A DNA stretch of 64,000 nt from Sthenelais limicola (GCA_942159475.1 OW804094.1:21247067-21311066), one strand, 5' to 3'. Shown: positions 44,397-54,685, numbered from the stretch's first letter. A program made the numbers and translations. The notes: a model not told the origin generated them from the sequence alone.

Positions 44397-44904
44397 TTAT
44401 AGCAATAAACCACTCAGATTTTAGCGTTTGAAGGGTCTGTAGGCCCAGAGACGCCACTCGGCCTGCGGCCTTGTGGCGTCACTGGGCCTACAGACCCTTC
44501 GAACGCTAAAATCTGAGTGGTTTATTGATTTTAGTCCATAATGGATCAGATCCCCTCCATAACTTAACCTGACACAAACAGAAACAACAAGTCATTCTTT
44601 ACTAACCTGTCATCATTTAACACCTCCAACACCACCTTTTTACATTCACGCATTCAGTGAGCCCTGATTAGGGCCCAGAGGGGGATACCCTCTAATGAAA
44701 TCCCCTGATGGGAAGATGGTGGCATTGCGCCCGCTACAAACTCTAGATGGCATGGCAGTAGTACTAATGTAAACACAGTATTCTACAGCTTTATTTCGAC
44801 CAGAACTTAACCGTACACAAACAAGATAGAACAATAAACGTTAGAATAACTTCTAATAGGCCTAGAAAGCCGGAAAAACTTTTATTGGATGGCAAATTTT
44901 CGCA
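44397..44904. mobile_element. Foldback element E2 with tail
   Basis: Core hairpin 44,403-44,527: 55-nt arms with only two mismatches and a 15-nt loop (44,458-44,472) that matches the E1 loop in reverse complement at 14 of 15 bases. It enters the array with the same TATAGCAATA as E1. About 370 bp of further unassigned DNA precede the next array block. Confidence 0.75.
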
Positions 44905-45011
44905 TAGCAGGGCTGGTTAGTAACTCTATAGACCTATACCACATAGTGGGGCTGGTTAGTAACTCTATAGGTCTATACCACATAGTGGGGCTGGTTAGCA
45001 ACTCTATAGGT
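44905..45011. repeat. 39-bp array, block 3
   Basis: Three units, the last truncated against an M2 fragment. Confidence 0.9.
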
Positions 45012-45196
45012 CAATATGAAGGCCTTTCAAACGATATATTTAATACTATGCCCTGAAATTTGGCACATAGGTTCATATGACTAAGTGTGCTAGACCCTCG
45101 AGGAATCAGAACATTTGAATAAAGGAATTTTTCGGAAAGTCAATTTGAAAAATATCAATTTTGCGACTCCTGACTATTCTTTTAAAAACACATCAC
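45012..45196 (+). mobile_element. M2 fragment (right half)
   Basis: From ATGAAGGCCTTTCAAACG to ACACATCAC. Confidence 0.65.
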
Positions 45197-45763
45197 ATAT
45201 TTACCCCCTGTTGTACCTGAACTTGCTTCACCTAAATTTTCGGTTGACCTGCACTTTTGCTCATTTCCCCTCGAGTTTAGGTTAAGTGGAACATATTGTA
45301 GTTTATACAGCTCAAATCAAGTGTAGAATAGTATCTGTCTCTTGAGCGAGCTCCTAGGCACACTAGGATGAGCCGGGTGATTCCACCAGTGTTATATGAA
45401 GATTTGGTCTATCTTGTATATGGAATAGTTACAGAATTATTGTAGGATAAATAAGAAGAGGATAAAAGAAGTCTTAAGGCTGTGATCCTAAGATCTAGAA
45501 TAATGTTTATTGTAGAGTAGGTGTACAGGTGAGTGGTTGGTCCATATGACTATTGCTGATTGGAGGAATATATAATTAGGTGAGGTTGCTACCTGAGCCT
45601 TCACATGCTACCGTATCTACAGCAATAAATTCCTGGGTAATGGTACCTTATGGGTTATGGACATGTTACATAATTAAGGTAATTAATATAATAATACGAA
45701 TTAATGATAATTATAGTCATAAAGTGGTTATCCATTGTTATGTTATTATTGCGTAACATGATG
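45197..45763. other. Unassigned AT-rich DNA
   Basis: No coding frame, tandem repeat or known element seen. Confidence 0.4.
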
Positions 45764-46193
45764 TAAGGCTGCGTTTCCACTGGCTCGCTCTTTTGGGCCG
45801 CTCTTCATACGCTCTTTTTATTTCCAAGAGCGCCTAACAAGCGAAGTTTGAGCGAAGCCAGAGCGGTTAATAGAATAGGTTACTGCGCTTTATATACGCT
45901 CTTAAAATCTGACGTTGGCGCTTCTTTTTGACACTGCGCTAATATCTGACCTGTTTGATTTGGGCACAGCAACACAAGGCTCTTTCTGCCTGTTAAACGA
46001 GCGGACCAAGAGTGCAGTGAGAGCGCACAAAGGGATTTACCATTGATTTCATAAGGAAAGAAGCGGAACAGTAGAATCGGTCTGCGCTAAAAAAATAAGC
46101 GGACCTAGAGCGAATGACAAGCGCACTCTAAACAAGCGCAGCAAGAGCGAGCCATGAGCACATATACAAGCGAGCCAGTGGAATCGGACCTTA
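45764..46193. mobile_element. MITE R (GGCTGCGTTTCCACTGG ends)
   Basis: About 430 bp with inverted ends TTTCCACTGGCTCGCT and AGCGAGCCAGTGGAAT. The interior is rich in AGCGC/GAGCG motifs. A split copy is at 59,784-60,880 and an end fragment at 41,185. Flanks suggest a 2-3-bp TA-type duplication. Superfamily unassigned. Confidence 0.65.
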
Positions 46194-46615
46194 ACACTAT
46201 GGTCACTTTTCCCAAGATTTAATGCAAAAAAAGCAGAGCAGCTTTTGTTATAACAGCGTTTAAATAACCTTCAAACAGTTGTTATGCATGCTTATGCATC
46301 TCAATCGATCTTCTACTATTAACAGGAAGTAATTTTCATCTAAATACATTTGACATTCGTCATAATATTTCAAAGAGGATCCTGATAACAATAATCATTC
46401 GCGCTGCTTGAATACTGACAGATTCAATCAACACACAAAGGATATTTATTCTTAAACGCACTTTTCTGAATATATAAAAACATCAGGTGAACAGACAACA
46501 AAGGTGAAATGTTGCCAAATCTTCGATGGCATTGGCAAACAATTGGCCTGTTAACGATATAGGGTGAAGCTTGTCACTCCTCTTCACCTACAGAACCAGC
46601 ACAACAACATTATAT

Positions 46616-46850
46616 GGGTCAGATTTTCAGAAAAAGGACAATTCGTCTTCACCAGTCCTCTCAAATGACCCACATTTAAGACAAAAATAAGGTTCAAAAT
46701 GCAGTTTAACATAACAGAACAGATGTATCAAACCAACAAAAAACAAAATATATTCAGATTTACTCGGTATTCATATTTTTTCAGCAGAATTTAGCAGAAT
46801 TTCCTAAATGTATAGAGCTGCCAATTGTACATTTTCTGAAAATCTGACCC
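46616..46850 (+). mobile_element. MITE family M1 copy with ATAT target duplication
   Basis: 235 bp. The 55 bp to its left (46,561-46,611) resemble the end of element Z. Confidence 0.82.
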
Positions 46851-47500
46851 ATATGTATACCGTTTAAATTATATCACTACTCTAAGGATTTTCATATTAA
46901 TTAGGCGATCACCTGCGCCTCGAAATATGGCTAGAAAATGATTTTCGTTCCAGCATCTGGGGCACTATATTTTGTAACCAATTCAAGTGCTATACTGTAT
47001 TATAATTTATGCCATGATAGCTGTGCGTATCCACAAAAACATGGCCAGATTAGACCATGGCATAAACATGCCTGGATTGCACTAGCGGAATCCGCTTTTC
47101 GAATGCAACCAATTTACTCCCGCTATTTTGATTGGTTACGTAAATTTAGCTGCGCCAATCCATGACGCTCATTTCATGACGCAACATTGTAGGCGCTTGT
47201 TTTTGCCGAGTCCGAGGGTTGCGTGACATGCAATGAAGGTAAATAATGGACAAATAATTCTTAAATATATATCATGGCACAAAAATAGAACTAAACTTGA
47301 GCTGCATATGGCAACGCATTCAGTTATTGAGAAATTTGGCATTGATTCTGGCAATGAAATACATTTGGTGAACCATCTTAGGTCATATTTTTTATGGATT
47401 CCAGATCTCCAGAATCTCCCAATTCAGAATCTGTCATTTTCAATTCTGTAACCTTTGAGGATTCTCAATTATTGACTTTTGAAAGATAACTAACTTTCAC
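46851..47500. other. Unassigned DNA with CCAAT-like motifs
   Basis: Two CCAAT-type motifs face each other at 47,120-47,160 (GATTGGTTACG, GCGCCAATCC) near TGACGC motifs. Short frames at 46,938 and 47,233 have no domain I recognise and are not called as genes. Confidence 0.3.
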
Positions 47501-47504
47501 TGCC

Positions 47505-47509
47505 CCCTC

Positions 47510-47540
<31 letters not shown>

Positions 47541-47545
47541 AGGTG
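47505..47545. repeat. Poly-C and CA microsatellite
   Basis: About 20 C residues followed by (AC)9-10. Confidence 0.95.
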
Positions 47546-47738
47546 TACAGTTGGCAGCTGTACACATTTAGAAAATTCTGCTAAATTAGGCTGCAATTTG
47601 GTCAATACTAGGTAAATTCGAGTATATTCAGCATTGCATTGATTCTAGCAATCTGTTTTGTTAGGTTGAACTGTATTCTTAACTTTATTTTCATCTGAAA
47701 TTAAAAAGTGAATTGTACACTTTCTGAAAATCTGACCC
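47544..47738 (-). mobile_element. M1 copy, one end replaced by poly-C/CA
   Basis: Subtype B from GTACAGTTGGCAGCTG to CTGACCC; the outer 17 bp of one inverted repeat are missing. Confidence 0.7.
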
Positions 47739-48020
47739 TGATAACCTGCAAAACAAGTCCACCATATAAGCAGGAGTTTCCTTATAGTTAGCGCCTTTTA
47801 TCAACACACCTTCAAAGTCGTCTGCAACAACCTCCGCGCATACAACCGCAAATAAATCACTTCCATTTCCTGTTCAAATCATCAAAGGAGGAAGAGTTTG
47901 AATGGCAGGCTTTGAAATGCATGCTGGGAGTAGAGTGCGAGGTACAGGTACAGCTGCTAGAGCTCCCATAATTCCCTGCTTCCATACACCGGAAATGAAA
48001 GGCTTGGCTTTATTGACCTG

Positions 48021-48034
48021 TTTACCATGGCAAC
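48021..48034. promoter_or_regulatory. X-box-like motif (RFX site)
   Basis: TTTACCATGGCAAC, the reverse complement of the motif at 35,633-35,646. Lies in GC-richer DNA at 47,900-48,080 with no firm gene. Confidence 0.25.
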
Positions 48035-48409
48035 CACTAGGGGCAGCAGCTGTCACGCCACCTTCTGGCGAATCATGGTTTTAACGGGTAATTAAAATAG
48101 CTATCATCATACGTCATCAGTCATGTGACTGGAAGCGGTGTTGTAACGGGTTTTGAGGATGTGGTTGGTCAAAAATGCCCTTTTTACTAATTAACTGTTG
48201 GGAGGTAGTTAACAAGCGTGGCATAAGGCTGATACTATTCTAACACATGGCGACTTTTTCTCAGCTTTCTTTAGGGCTCTGGAAGCTAAACTGCATATTA
48301 TGTATAACTTATTGGGTACACCAATGTTTACATACAACTCTATATCCAATTATTAATTATACACAATTTAAATGAAATCTTTAAAACCCTTCTTTCTCTC
48401 CTGCGCGCT

Positions 48410-48520
48410 ACCTCTTTGTCTTCCTCTCTTTTTTTCTCTCTCCCTGTCTCTCTCCCTGTCTCTCTCTCTCTCCTCTCTCCCTGTCTCTCCCCTCTCTCTT
48501 CTCTCTCGTACTCTATTTCA
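48410..48520. repeat. CT-rich simple repeat
   Basis: (CTCTCTC)n with TGTCTCTCC variants, abutting the SINE head. Confidence 0.9.
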
Positions 48521-48521
48521 C

Positions 48522-48830
48522 CGCCGCGGAGGCCTAGTTGGGAGAGCGTGTGACTCTCTCTCAGCAATGACGCCCTGCGACACGGTTCAATCCCAGGTCG
48601 GTGCCGAGTAGAGTGAGTTTTCATCCTGGGTCCCTCCCAAAGGTTTCTCACTTGAAAGGCATTCAGAAAATGTTCGAAATTCGAAATTCCAAATTCATGG
48701 TCCCCGACGTAAAGCTGTAATTGTAAAGGCCTATGGCCTATATCCATGAATAGTGGTGCGCCTGCGTCGTTAAACAAATGCCTTCCAGGCCATATATTAT
48801 ATTATATTATATTATATTATATTATATTAT
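48522..48830 (+). mobile_element. tRNA-derived SINE 1
   Basis: The head has pol III box A-like TAGTTGGGAGAG (48,536-48,547) and box B GGTTCAATCCC (48,584-48,594), about 40 nt apart as in a tRNA, but no full cloverleaf. A tRNA-unrelated body follows (about 48,600-48,770), then an (ATATT)n tail at 48,789-48,835. Mobilisation would need a partner LINE. Confidence 0.65.
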
Positions 48831-48849
48831 ATTATTATCTGCAACATTA

Positions 48850-49670
48850 TCCCTTACTCAATTGTGCTTTCTCACTTTCTCTTTCCCTCCCTCTCTCCCC
48901 TTCCTTCTCTCCCTTCCTCTCTCTCTCACTCTCTCTCGCTTTCTCTCTTTCTCTTTCCCCCTCTCTTTCCCCCTCTCTTTCTCCCCCTCTTTCTCCCTCT
49001 CTTTCCCCCTCTCTTTCTCCCCTCTTTCCCTCCTCTCTTTCCCCCTCTCTTTCCCACTCTCTTTCCCCCTCTCTTTCCCCTCTCTTTCCCCCTCTCTTTC
49101 CCCCTCTCTTTCCCCCTATCTTTCCCCCTCTCTTTCTCCCTCTCTTTCCCCCTCTCTTCCCCTCTCCTTTCCCCTCTCTTTCCCCCTCTCTTTCCTCCTC
49201 TCTTTCCCCCTATCTTTCCGCTCTATTTCCCATCTCCTTCTCTTTCCCCCTCTCTTTCCCCCTCTTTCGCCCCTCTTTTTCGCCCTCTCTTTCCCCCTCT
49301 CTTTCCTCCTCTCTATCCCCCTCTCTTTCCCCCTCTCTTTCCGCTCTATGTCCCCTCTCTTTCCCTTTCCCCTTTCTTCGCCCCTTGCTTTCCCTTTACT
49401 TTCCCCCTCTCTTTCCCCCTATTTTCTCCCCTCTCTTTTCCCCTCATTTCCCCTCTCTTTTCCCTCACTTTCCCCCTCTCTTTCCCCCTCTATTTCCCCC
49501 TCTCTTTTTCTTTCCCCCTCTCTTTCCCCCTATTTTATCCCCTCTCTTTTCCCCTCATTTCCCCTCTCTTTTCCCTCTCTTTCCCCTCTCTTTCCCCTGT
49601 TTCCCCCTCTATTTCCCCTCTCTTTTTCTTTCCCCCTCTCTTTCCCCCTCTCTTTCCCCCCCCCCTTCCC
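48850..49670. repeat. CTCTTTCCCC simple-repeat tract
   Basis: 0.8 kb, nearly pure pyrimidine, in 13-15-bp units. Three long plus-strand frames are artefacts. Confidence 0.95.
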
Positions 49671-49828
49671 ACTATTTCCCTGTGGTACATCCCATGTACA
49701 CACACCGTGGTGGATTAGTTCATCTTTATCAAGCAGCCCCTAATTGTGTGCAGAAGCCAGGTTTTACAAGCTGTCTAATTCCCTCCCACTTGAGCTGCTA
49801 ATGGCTTCAGACAGTGGCTTCCCCTTCA

Positions 49829-49908
49829 ACAACCACCTTTATTATCGCCCAGACAACAACCACCTCTATTATCACCCAGACAACAACCACCTCTATTATC
49901 GCCCAGAC
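49829..49908. repeat. 27-bp tandem repeat, three units
   Basis: CAACCACCTCTATTATCGCC units with CAGACAA. Confidence 0.9.
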
Positions 49909-49944
49909 TTGACTTCCTGGAAGAAGGAAGCGATGGGAATAGGT

Positions 49945-50385
49945 GTGATCTGTTACGGGAAGTGAGTCACAAGTCACAACAAAATCAATTTTGAGATATA
50001 TGATCATATGTGATGTGTACCAGGAAAATGAGTCACAAGTCGCAAAATTGATATTATTTAGAGGGTTTTTTTCACAAGATCTCTTTATCGTAATGTTCTG
50101 ATTTTTGGGGGGTTTAGCACTTAGCGTCGCATGAATCCATGTAACAAATTTCAAAATGTTTGCTATCATTGGAATCACCTAGATCTCTTTTTAAATATGA
50201 TGATGCCTCCAAATCAATATTTTGCAACTTATGACCCATTTTCCTAAAACGGATCACATATTTGAAAAGATGAGATGAACTGGATTCCAATGATGGTAAA
50301 CATTAGGATATAATAAATTCTTCAATATTTTCGATGCATGAAACAAAAGTTAGCGATATTTCTTGAGGCTCAACCACTAGAAGAC
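49945..50385 (+). mobile_element. Outer M2 copy interrupted by another M2
   Basis: Left part 49,945-50,009; the sequence resumes at 50,258 with ATTTGAAAAGATGAGATGAA, the normal M2 order. Right end not reached. Confidence 0.7.
50010..50257 (-). mobile_element. Inner M2 copy (short) with ATAT target duplication
   Basis: Internally deleted M2 of about 248 bp, both ends present, inserted into an M2 of opposite orientation at ATAT. Confidence 0.75.
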
Positions 50386-50418
50386 AAGTTATATACTCCT
50401 TAGTCTGACCTCAGATAT

Positions 50419-50653
50419 GGGTCAGATTTTCAGAAAATGTACAATTCACCTTCGCCAATCTTCTCAAATTCCCCACATTTTAGACGAAAATAAAGTTCAA
50501 AATACAGTTCATCCTAACCAAACATATTGCTAGAATCAATGCAATGCCGAATATTCTCGAATTTACCTAGTATTGACCAAATTGCAGCCTAATTTTGAAA
50601 AATTTACTAAATGTGTACAGCTGCCAATTGTACATTTTCTAAAAATCTGATCC
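50419..50653 (+). mobile_element. MITE family M1 copy with ATAT target duplication
   Basis: 235 bp, subtype B. Confidence 0.85.
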
Positions 50654-50680
50654 ATATATAGATTCATTTAACACATAGAT

Positions 50681-50917
50681 GGGTCAGATTTTCTGAAACT
50701 GTGCAATTCGCCTTCACCAATCCTCTCAAATAGCAAACTTTTAAGACAAAAATGAGCTTCAAAATACAGTTCAACATAACAGGACTGACACTTTAAATAA
50801 ATGCGATCCCAAACATATTCAGATATACCAGATATTCATCATTTTTCAGTCTAATTTAGCAGAATTTACTAAATGAGTAGAGCTGCCAATAATGTACATT
50901 TTCTAAAAATCTGACGC
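50681..50917 (+). mobile_element. MITE family M1 copy with AGAT target duplication
   Basis: Subtype A; AGAT at 50,677-50,680 and 50,918-50,921, a clean 4-bp duplication. Confidence 0.86.
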
Positions 50918-51074
50918 AGATCTCCTTTCTAAGCAGCTGGTGAGGAACTTGCGGGGAAGTCATTTGCTGTACACACAATACGAGATTACTACCTTCTATT
51001 CCTACAGGAAGAATTTCACTAGGAAAATCAAGGAAAAATAATGAAGCAAGGAACAATTTAAACCAGGTGTAATT

Positions 51075-51309
51075 GGGGTAGTTTTTCAGAAAATGTACAT
51101 TTGGCAGCTCTACACATTTATTATATTCTGCTAAATTAGGCTGCAATTTGGCTAATACTAGGTAAATTCGAGTATATTCGGTATTGCATTGATTCTAGCT
51201 ATCAGTTTGGTTAAGTTGAACTGTATTTTGAACTTTATTTTAGTCTAAAATTTGGGTTATTTGATAGGATTAATGAAGGTGAATTGTAAATTTTCTGAAA
51301 ATCTGACCC
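51075..51309 (-). mobile_element. MITE family M1 copy with AATT target duplication
   Basis: Subtype B; AATT at 51,071-51,074 and 51,310-51,313. Confidence 0.85.
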
Positions 51310-51544
51310 AATTGTGCGGCAGGCCCCTGCAGTGTTGCAGTGCTAGGCAGCCTATTAACACTGGTCTATTAATAGCACGGTGAGGCACTCTCATCCCCTG
51401 AACACTGGGACTGGGTCAGGCGGTGATTGGGTCCCGTCTAATCACCAATACAGGGTGTAGGCGCTGCACGGGGCCGGGGGGGGGGGGGCGGCCTGGGGCC
51501 TGCTGTACAATACTTCCTTACGTAGAGGAAGGAGAGGGGGAGGG
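51310..51544. other. GC-rich spacer with poly-G
   Basis: GC-rich text around a run of G at 51,474-51,489. No gene recognised. Confidence 0.3.
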
Positions 51545-51965
51545 GGAGAGATTGGTTGCTTTACGCCCTTATCAACACATTTAATATGGTTATATCAAGG
51601 GCGGGAGAGCTAAGAGGGAGTGAGTGAGTGAGATGGTTGCTTTACGCCCTTATCAACACATTTAATATGGTTATATCAAGAGCGGGAGAGCTGAGAGTGA
51701 GTGAGTGAGTGAGATTGGTTGCTTTACGCCCTTATCAACACATTTAATATGGTTATATCAAGGGAGGGAGAACTGAGAGTGAGTGAGTGAGTGAGTGAGT
51801 GAGTGAGATTGGTTGCTTTACGCCCTTATCAACACATTTAATATGGTTATATCAAGGGTGGGAGAGCTGAGAGGGAGGCAGTTTATGATCATACCCAGGA
51901 AACAGAGATAGAGAAGTAGGGAGAGAGAGAGACAGAGAAAAGGAGACAGAAAGAGGAGGGAGAGG
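51545..51965 (+). repeat. Composite minisatellite D
   Basis: Four 79-bp-type modules, with (GAGT)n between them, then one 75-bp-type module. Confidence 0.93.
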
Positions 51966-52265
51966 GGAATGGGAAAGATTGAGGCAGAGAGAGGGAGAGA
52001 GAAGGGGAAGGGGGAGGGAGAGGGGAGTGGGAGAGATAGAGGCAGAGAGAGGGAGAGAGAAGGGGAAGGGGGAGGGAGAGGGGAGTGGGAGAAATAGAGG
52101 CAGAGATAGGGAGAGAGAAGGGGAAGGGGGAGGGAGAGGGGAGTGGGAGAAATAGAAGCAGAGATAGGGAGAGAGAAGGGGATGAAGGACGGAGAGGGGA
52201 GAGAGCAGAAGAGAGAAAGAGATGAAGGAGAGAAAAAGAAAGAGAGTGGGCAGGGAGAGAGAGAG
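51950..52265 (+). repeat. GA-rich 58-bp minisatellite
   Basis: Four units of GAGGCAGAGAGAGGGAGAGA, GAAGGGGAAGGGGGAGGGAG, AGGGGAGTGGGAGAGATA; the reverse complement of the 42,390 array. Confidence 0.92.
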
Positions 52266-52714
52266 TGTATTATGACTTATAGAACTAGATTCATCAATAT
52301 TCTGTTGTTGTTATGTGTTTATAAAAACAAAAATATGAAGTTGAATCGTTCGAGAGACAAACAAGCCGCAATAATTGTGCAACCCCTGCAGAAAGTATTT
52401 CTGCAGGTCTCATAAATTCAAAATGTGGACTTTTAGGAAACCCTGTAACAAAAACAACCAAACAAAATCCTCCAAAACGTTAGTCAAATGACTTTTGGAT
52501 GGATTGGAAAAGAACGGAACAAAATTTAAAAAGTCTTTAGTTTTCGATGCTAGCTGAGGGTCCAGCTTTACGCCATTGGGCAGAACTGATAACACATGGT
52601 TTCACGTTGATTAATAGACTCGATTTATTTCCCTGGTTTGGGATTGTTGAGCCTGATTAACACACCGACGGGCACTATCGTTAAGCACACGGTTCAACCA
52701 GAGGCAAAGGGTCC
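52266..52714. other. Unassigned DNA with 70-bp-minisatellite and K3 fragments
   Basis: ATTCATCAATATTCTG (52,288) belongs to the dispersed 70-bp repeat. 52,430-52,575 resembles K3. No gene. Confidence 0.4.
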
Positions 52715-53064
52715 AATAGAGGAGTTGCATAGCCGCCATTTTGAATCTTCATTCGCATGGAATTATGGGACTAATGGTACAGTATAAAATCTATACAAAA
52801 CATGACATGTTTAGCATGAAATATTTATCAATTCTCTAATGTCAATATCCTAGTGTTATACATAGTTCGATAAAACAAGCCTCCATCTTTCCCATCATGC
52901 ATTTGGTTTTCATAAATCATTCATAGAAGCTCTGATATTGGTGAAAATATTCTTGCAATTTTCGATAAAAATGTTGCCAAATATTTGTATCTCAGCTTTC
53001 AACAGAATCCATTCCAGCATGCATTGCAGTAGACATGCGCAATGAGACATGCAAATCCCCTATA
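52715..53064 (+). mobile_element. MITE family M3 copy, left of an opposed pair
   Basis: Full-length from AATAGAGGAGTTGCATAG to AAATCCCCTAT. Confidence 0.8.
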
Positions 53065-53398
53065 GAGTAGTTGCATGTGCCACTGCGCATGTCTATACAA
53101 TGCATGCTGGGATGGATTCTGATGAAATCTGACATACAAATATTTTGCAACATTTTTATCGAAAATTTTCGCAAGAATATTTTCACCAATAATTATCATA
53201 GCTTTCATAAATGACCTATGAAGACCAAATGCATGATGGGAAAGATCGGGACTTGTGTCATGGAAATATGTATACCACAGAGAGCATTGATAAATAGTCC
53301 ATGCTGAGCATGTTTTCCATATATTTTAGACTGTACCATTAGTCCCATAACTCCATGCGAATCAAGATTCAAAATGGCGGCTATGCAACTCCCCTATT
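53062..53398 (-). mobile_element. MITE family M3 copy, right of an opposed pair
   Basis: Full-length, immediately adjoining and reversed relative to 52,715-53,064. Together they form a 680-bp inverted repeat with no spacer. Confidence 0.8.
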
Positions 53399-53435
53399 TA
53401 TAGTTAGTCAAATAGCCGCCCCAGGAGAAGGACTT

Positions 53436-53519
53436 GTTGCTATGGCAATGGGCATATAAAAGGTGTGCGCTGGTGGCTAGGCGCCCTGTCCTCTCTCATC
53501 TCCCGGACCTGTAGGCGCC
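53436..53519 (+). promoter_or_regulatory. Candidate core promoter with X-box and TATA box
   Basis: X-box-like GTTGCTATGGCAAT (53,436-53,449) and CATATAAAAGG (53,453-53,463) are spaced as in a TATA promoter. A start site is expected near 53,485, then a pyrimidine-rich CTCTCTCATCTCC, and an ATG in a good context (GCGCCATGG) at 53,520. The patch is GC-richer than its surroundings and belongs to none of the repeat families. RFX sites regulate ciliary genes in animals (established). The promoter call is inference. Confidence 0.4.
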
Positions 53520-53741
53520 ATGGTTACCATGACAACACAACAACAGTATAACAATTTGACCGCGGGACTGCCATTTGCTGCGGGATTATTTCCGCCGTTA
53601 TATATTGGCGGGAATGAGTGTGCATTCACAGACTGTGTACATTGCGCTTATTGCTGCTGCGGGACGCTCAGAAACACCGGAGTCACGTGTCTCGCCTGTG
53701 ATGTGTCACGGAACATTGAGTCACAAGTCGCAGAAATGTGA
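53520..53741 (+). CDS. Candidate first exon, product unknown
   Basis: Open frame of 73 codons from the Kozak-like ATG at 53,520. The first 59 or so codons lie outside any repeat and are rich in hydrophobic, Cys and aromatic residues (for example PFAAGLFPPLYIGG and CVHCAYCCCG). After about 53,698 the frame runs into an M2 element and stops there, so a splice donor before that point, or no gene at all, must be assumed. I do not recognise a family. A second X-box-like motif (GTTACCATGACAAC, 53,523-53,536) overlaps the start codons. It could equally be a pseudogene fragment or a chance frame. Confidence 0.22.
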   Translation: MVTMTTQQQYNNLTAGLPFAAGLFPPLYIGGNECAFTDCVHCAYCCCGTLRNTGVTCLACDVSRNIESQVAEM

Positions 53742-54152
53742 TTTATTCCAGGAAAATGAGTCACAAGTACGAAAATTGATATTTTTCAAAGTGTTTTTTT
53801 CACAGGATCACGTTATTGGAATGTTCTACTTTTTGGAAGGTTGATCACTTATAGCTATATCAATTAATCGATGTATCAAATTTGGGGATAATTTATGTCA
53901 TATATCCTTTAGTTTTAAAGGTCCTCATATGGAGTACATTTAGCTATTTTACTGTTTGTTTATTGACCCCAAGAAATATTTTTAACTTTTTTTTCACAAA
54001 CGAAAATATCAAACTTAAAATCTAGATATACGTATTAGATTGTTAGACTGTTTACTATCAATGGATTCGGCTTGATCTCATCTCTTCAAATATAATGGTA
54101 TCTCAAGATCTATTTTTTGCAACTTATGATTCATTTTCCTAAAACGGATCAC
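53698..54152 (-). mobile_element. M2 copy with a duplicated end
   Basis: The left end is present twice (GTGATGTGTCACGG at 53,698 and GTGATTTATTCCAGG at 53,739), then one full M2 body to ACGGATCAC. Either a short inner M2 remnant or a local duplication. Confidence 0.7.
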
Positions 54153-54250
54153 AAATGGTTTCCCCACAGGTTATAATTTTTTTTAATCAAAAACATCAGA
54201 GTACAGTCTCACAAATTCATGTGATTTTCGTTCTGCCCTGATGCCTATAT

Positions 54251-54481
54251 GGGTCAGATTTTCAGAAAATGTACAACTGGCATCTGTACACATTTAGCAA
54301 ATTCTGCTAAATTAGGCTGCAATTTGGCCAATAGTAAATTCGAGTATATTCAGCATTGCATTGATTCTAGGAATCAGTTTGGTTAGGTTGAACTGTATTT
54401 TGAACTTTATTTTCGTCTGAAATTTGGGTTATTTGAGAAGATTGGCGAAGTTGAATTGTACATTTTCTGAAAATCTGACCT
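54251..54481 (-). mobile_element. MITE family M1 copy with ATAT target duplication
   Basis: Subtype B, short internal deletion (about 5 bp). Confidence 0.83.
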
Positions 54482-54685
54482 ATATTCTTATTACAATTCG
54501 CACTGCAGGGAGATTTTATGGACAGATTTTATGTAATATAAATTAAACAGAACCATATCGACGTTTCAAGAAAACATAATGTTCAGTTTTTGACAGAAAA
54601 CATGTATGTTACTCAGATGGAAGTTTGGTGAAATTTTGTCATGTTGCATAATAATGATATGATATGGGAGATATACAGTCTATAA

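Noticed and set aside
43424..44457. 13-residue repeat proteins in the 39-bp array
   Set aside because: 39 is a multiple of three, so frames persist on both strands; interrupted by foldback elements.
46938..47451. Two 70-75-codon frames near CCAAT-like motifs
   Set aside because: No domain, no splice evidence, and composition like the neighbouring non-coding DNA.
48522..48600. Functional tRNA gene
   Set aside because: Box A and B are present, but the acceptor and anticodon stems do not form and a SINE body follows.
48746..49801. Three overlapping frames up to 351 codons
   Set aside because: Pyrimidine repeat CTCTTTCCCC; composition alone explains them.
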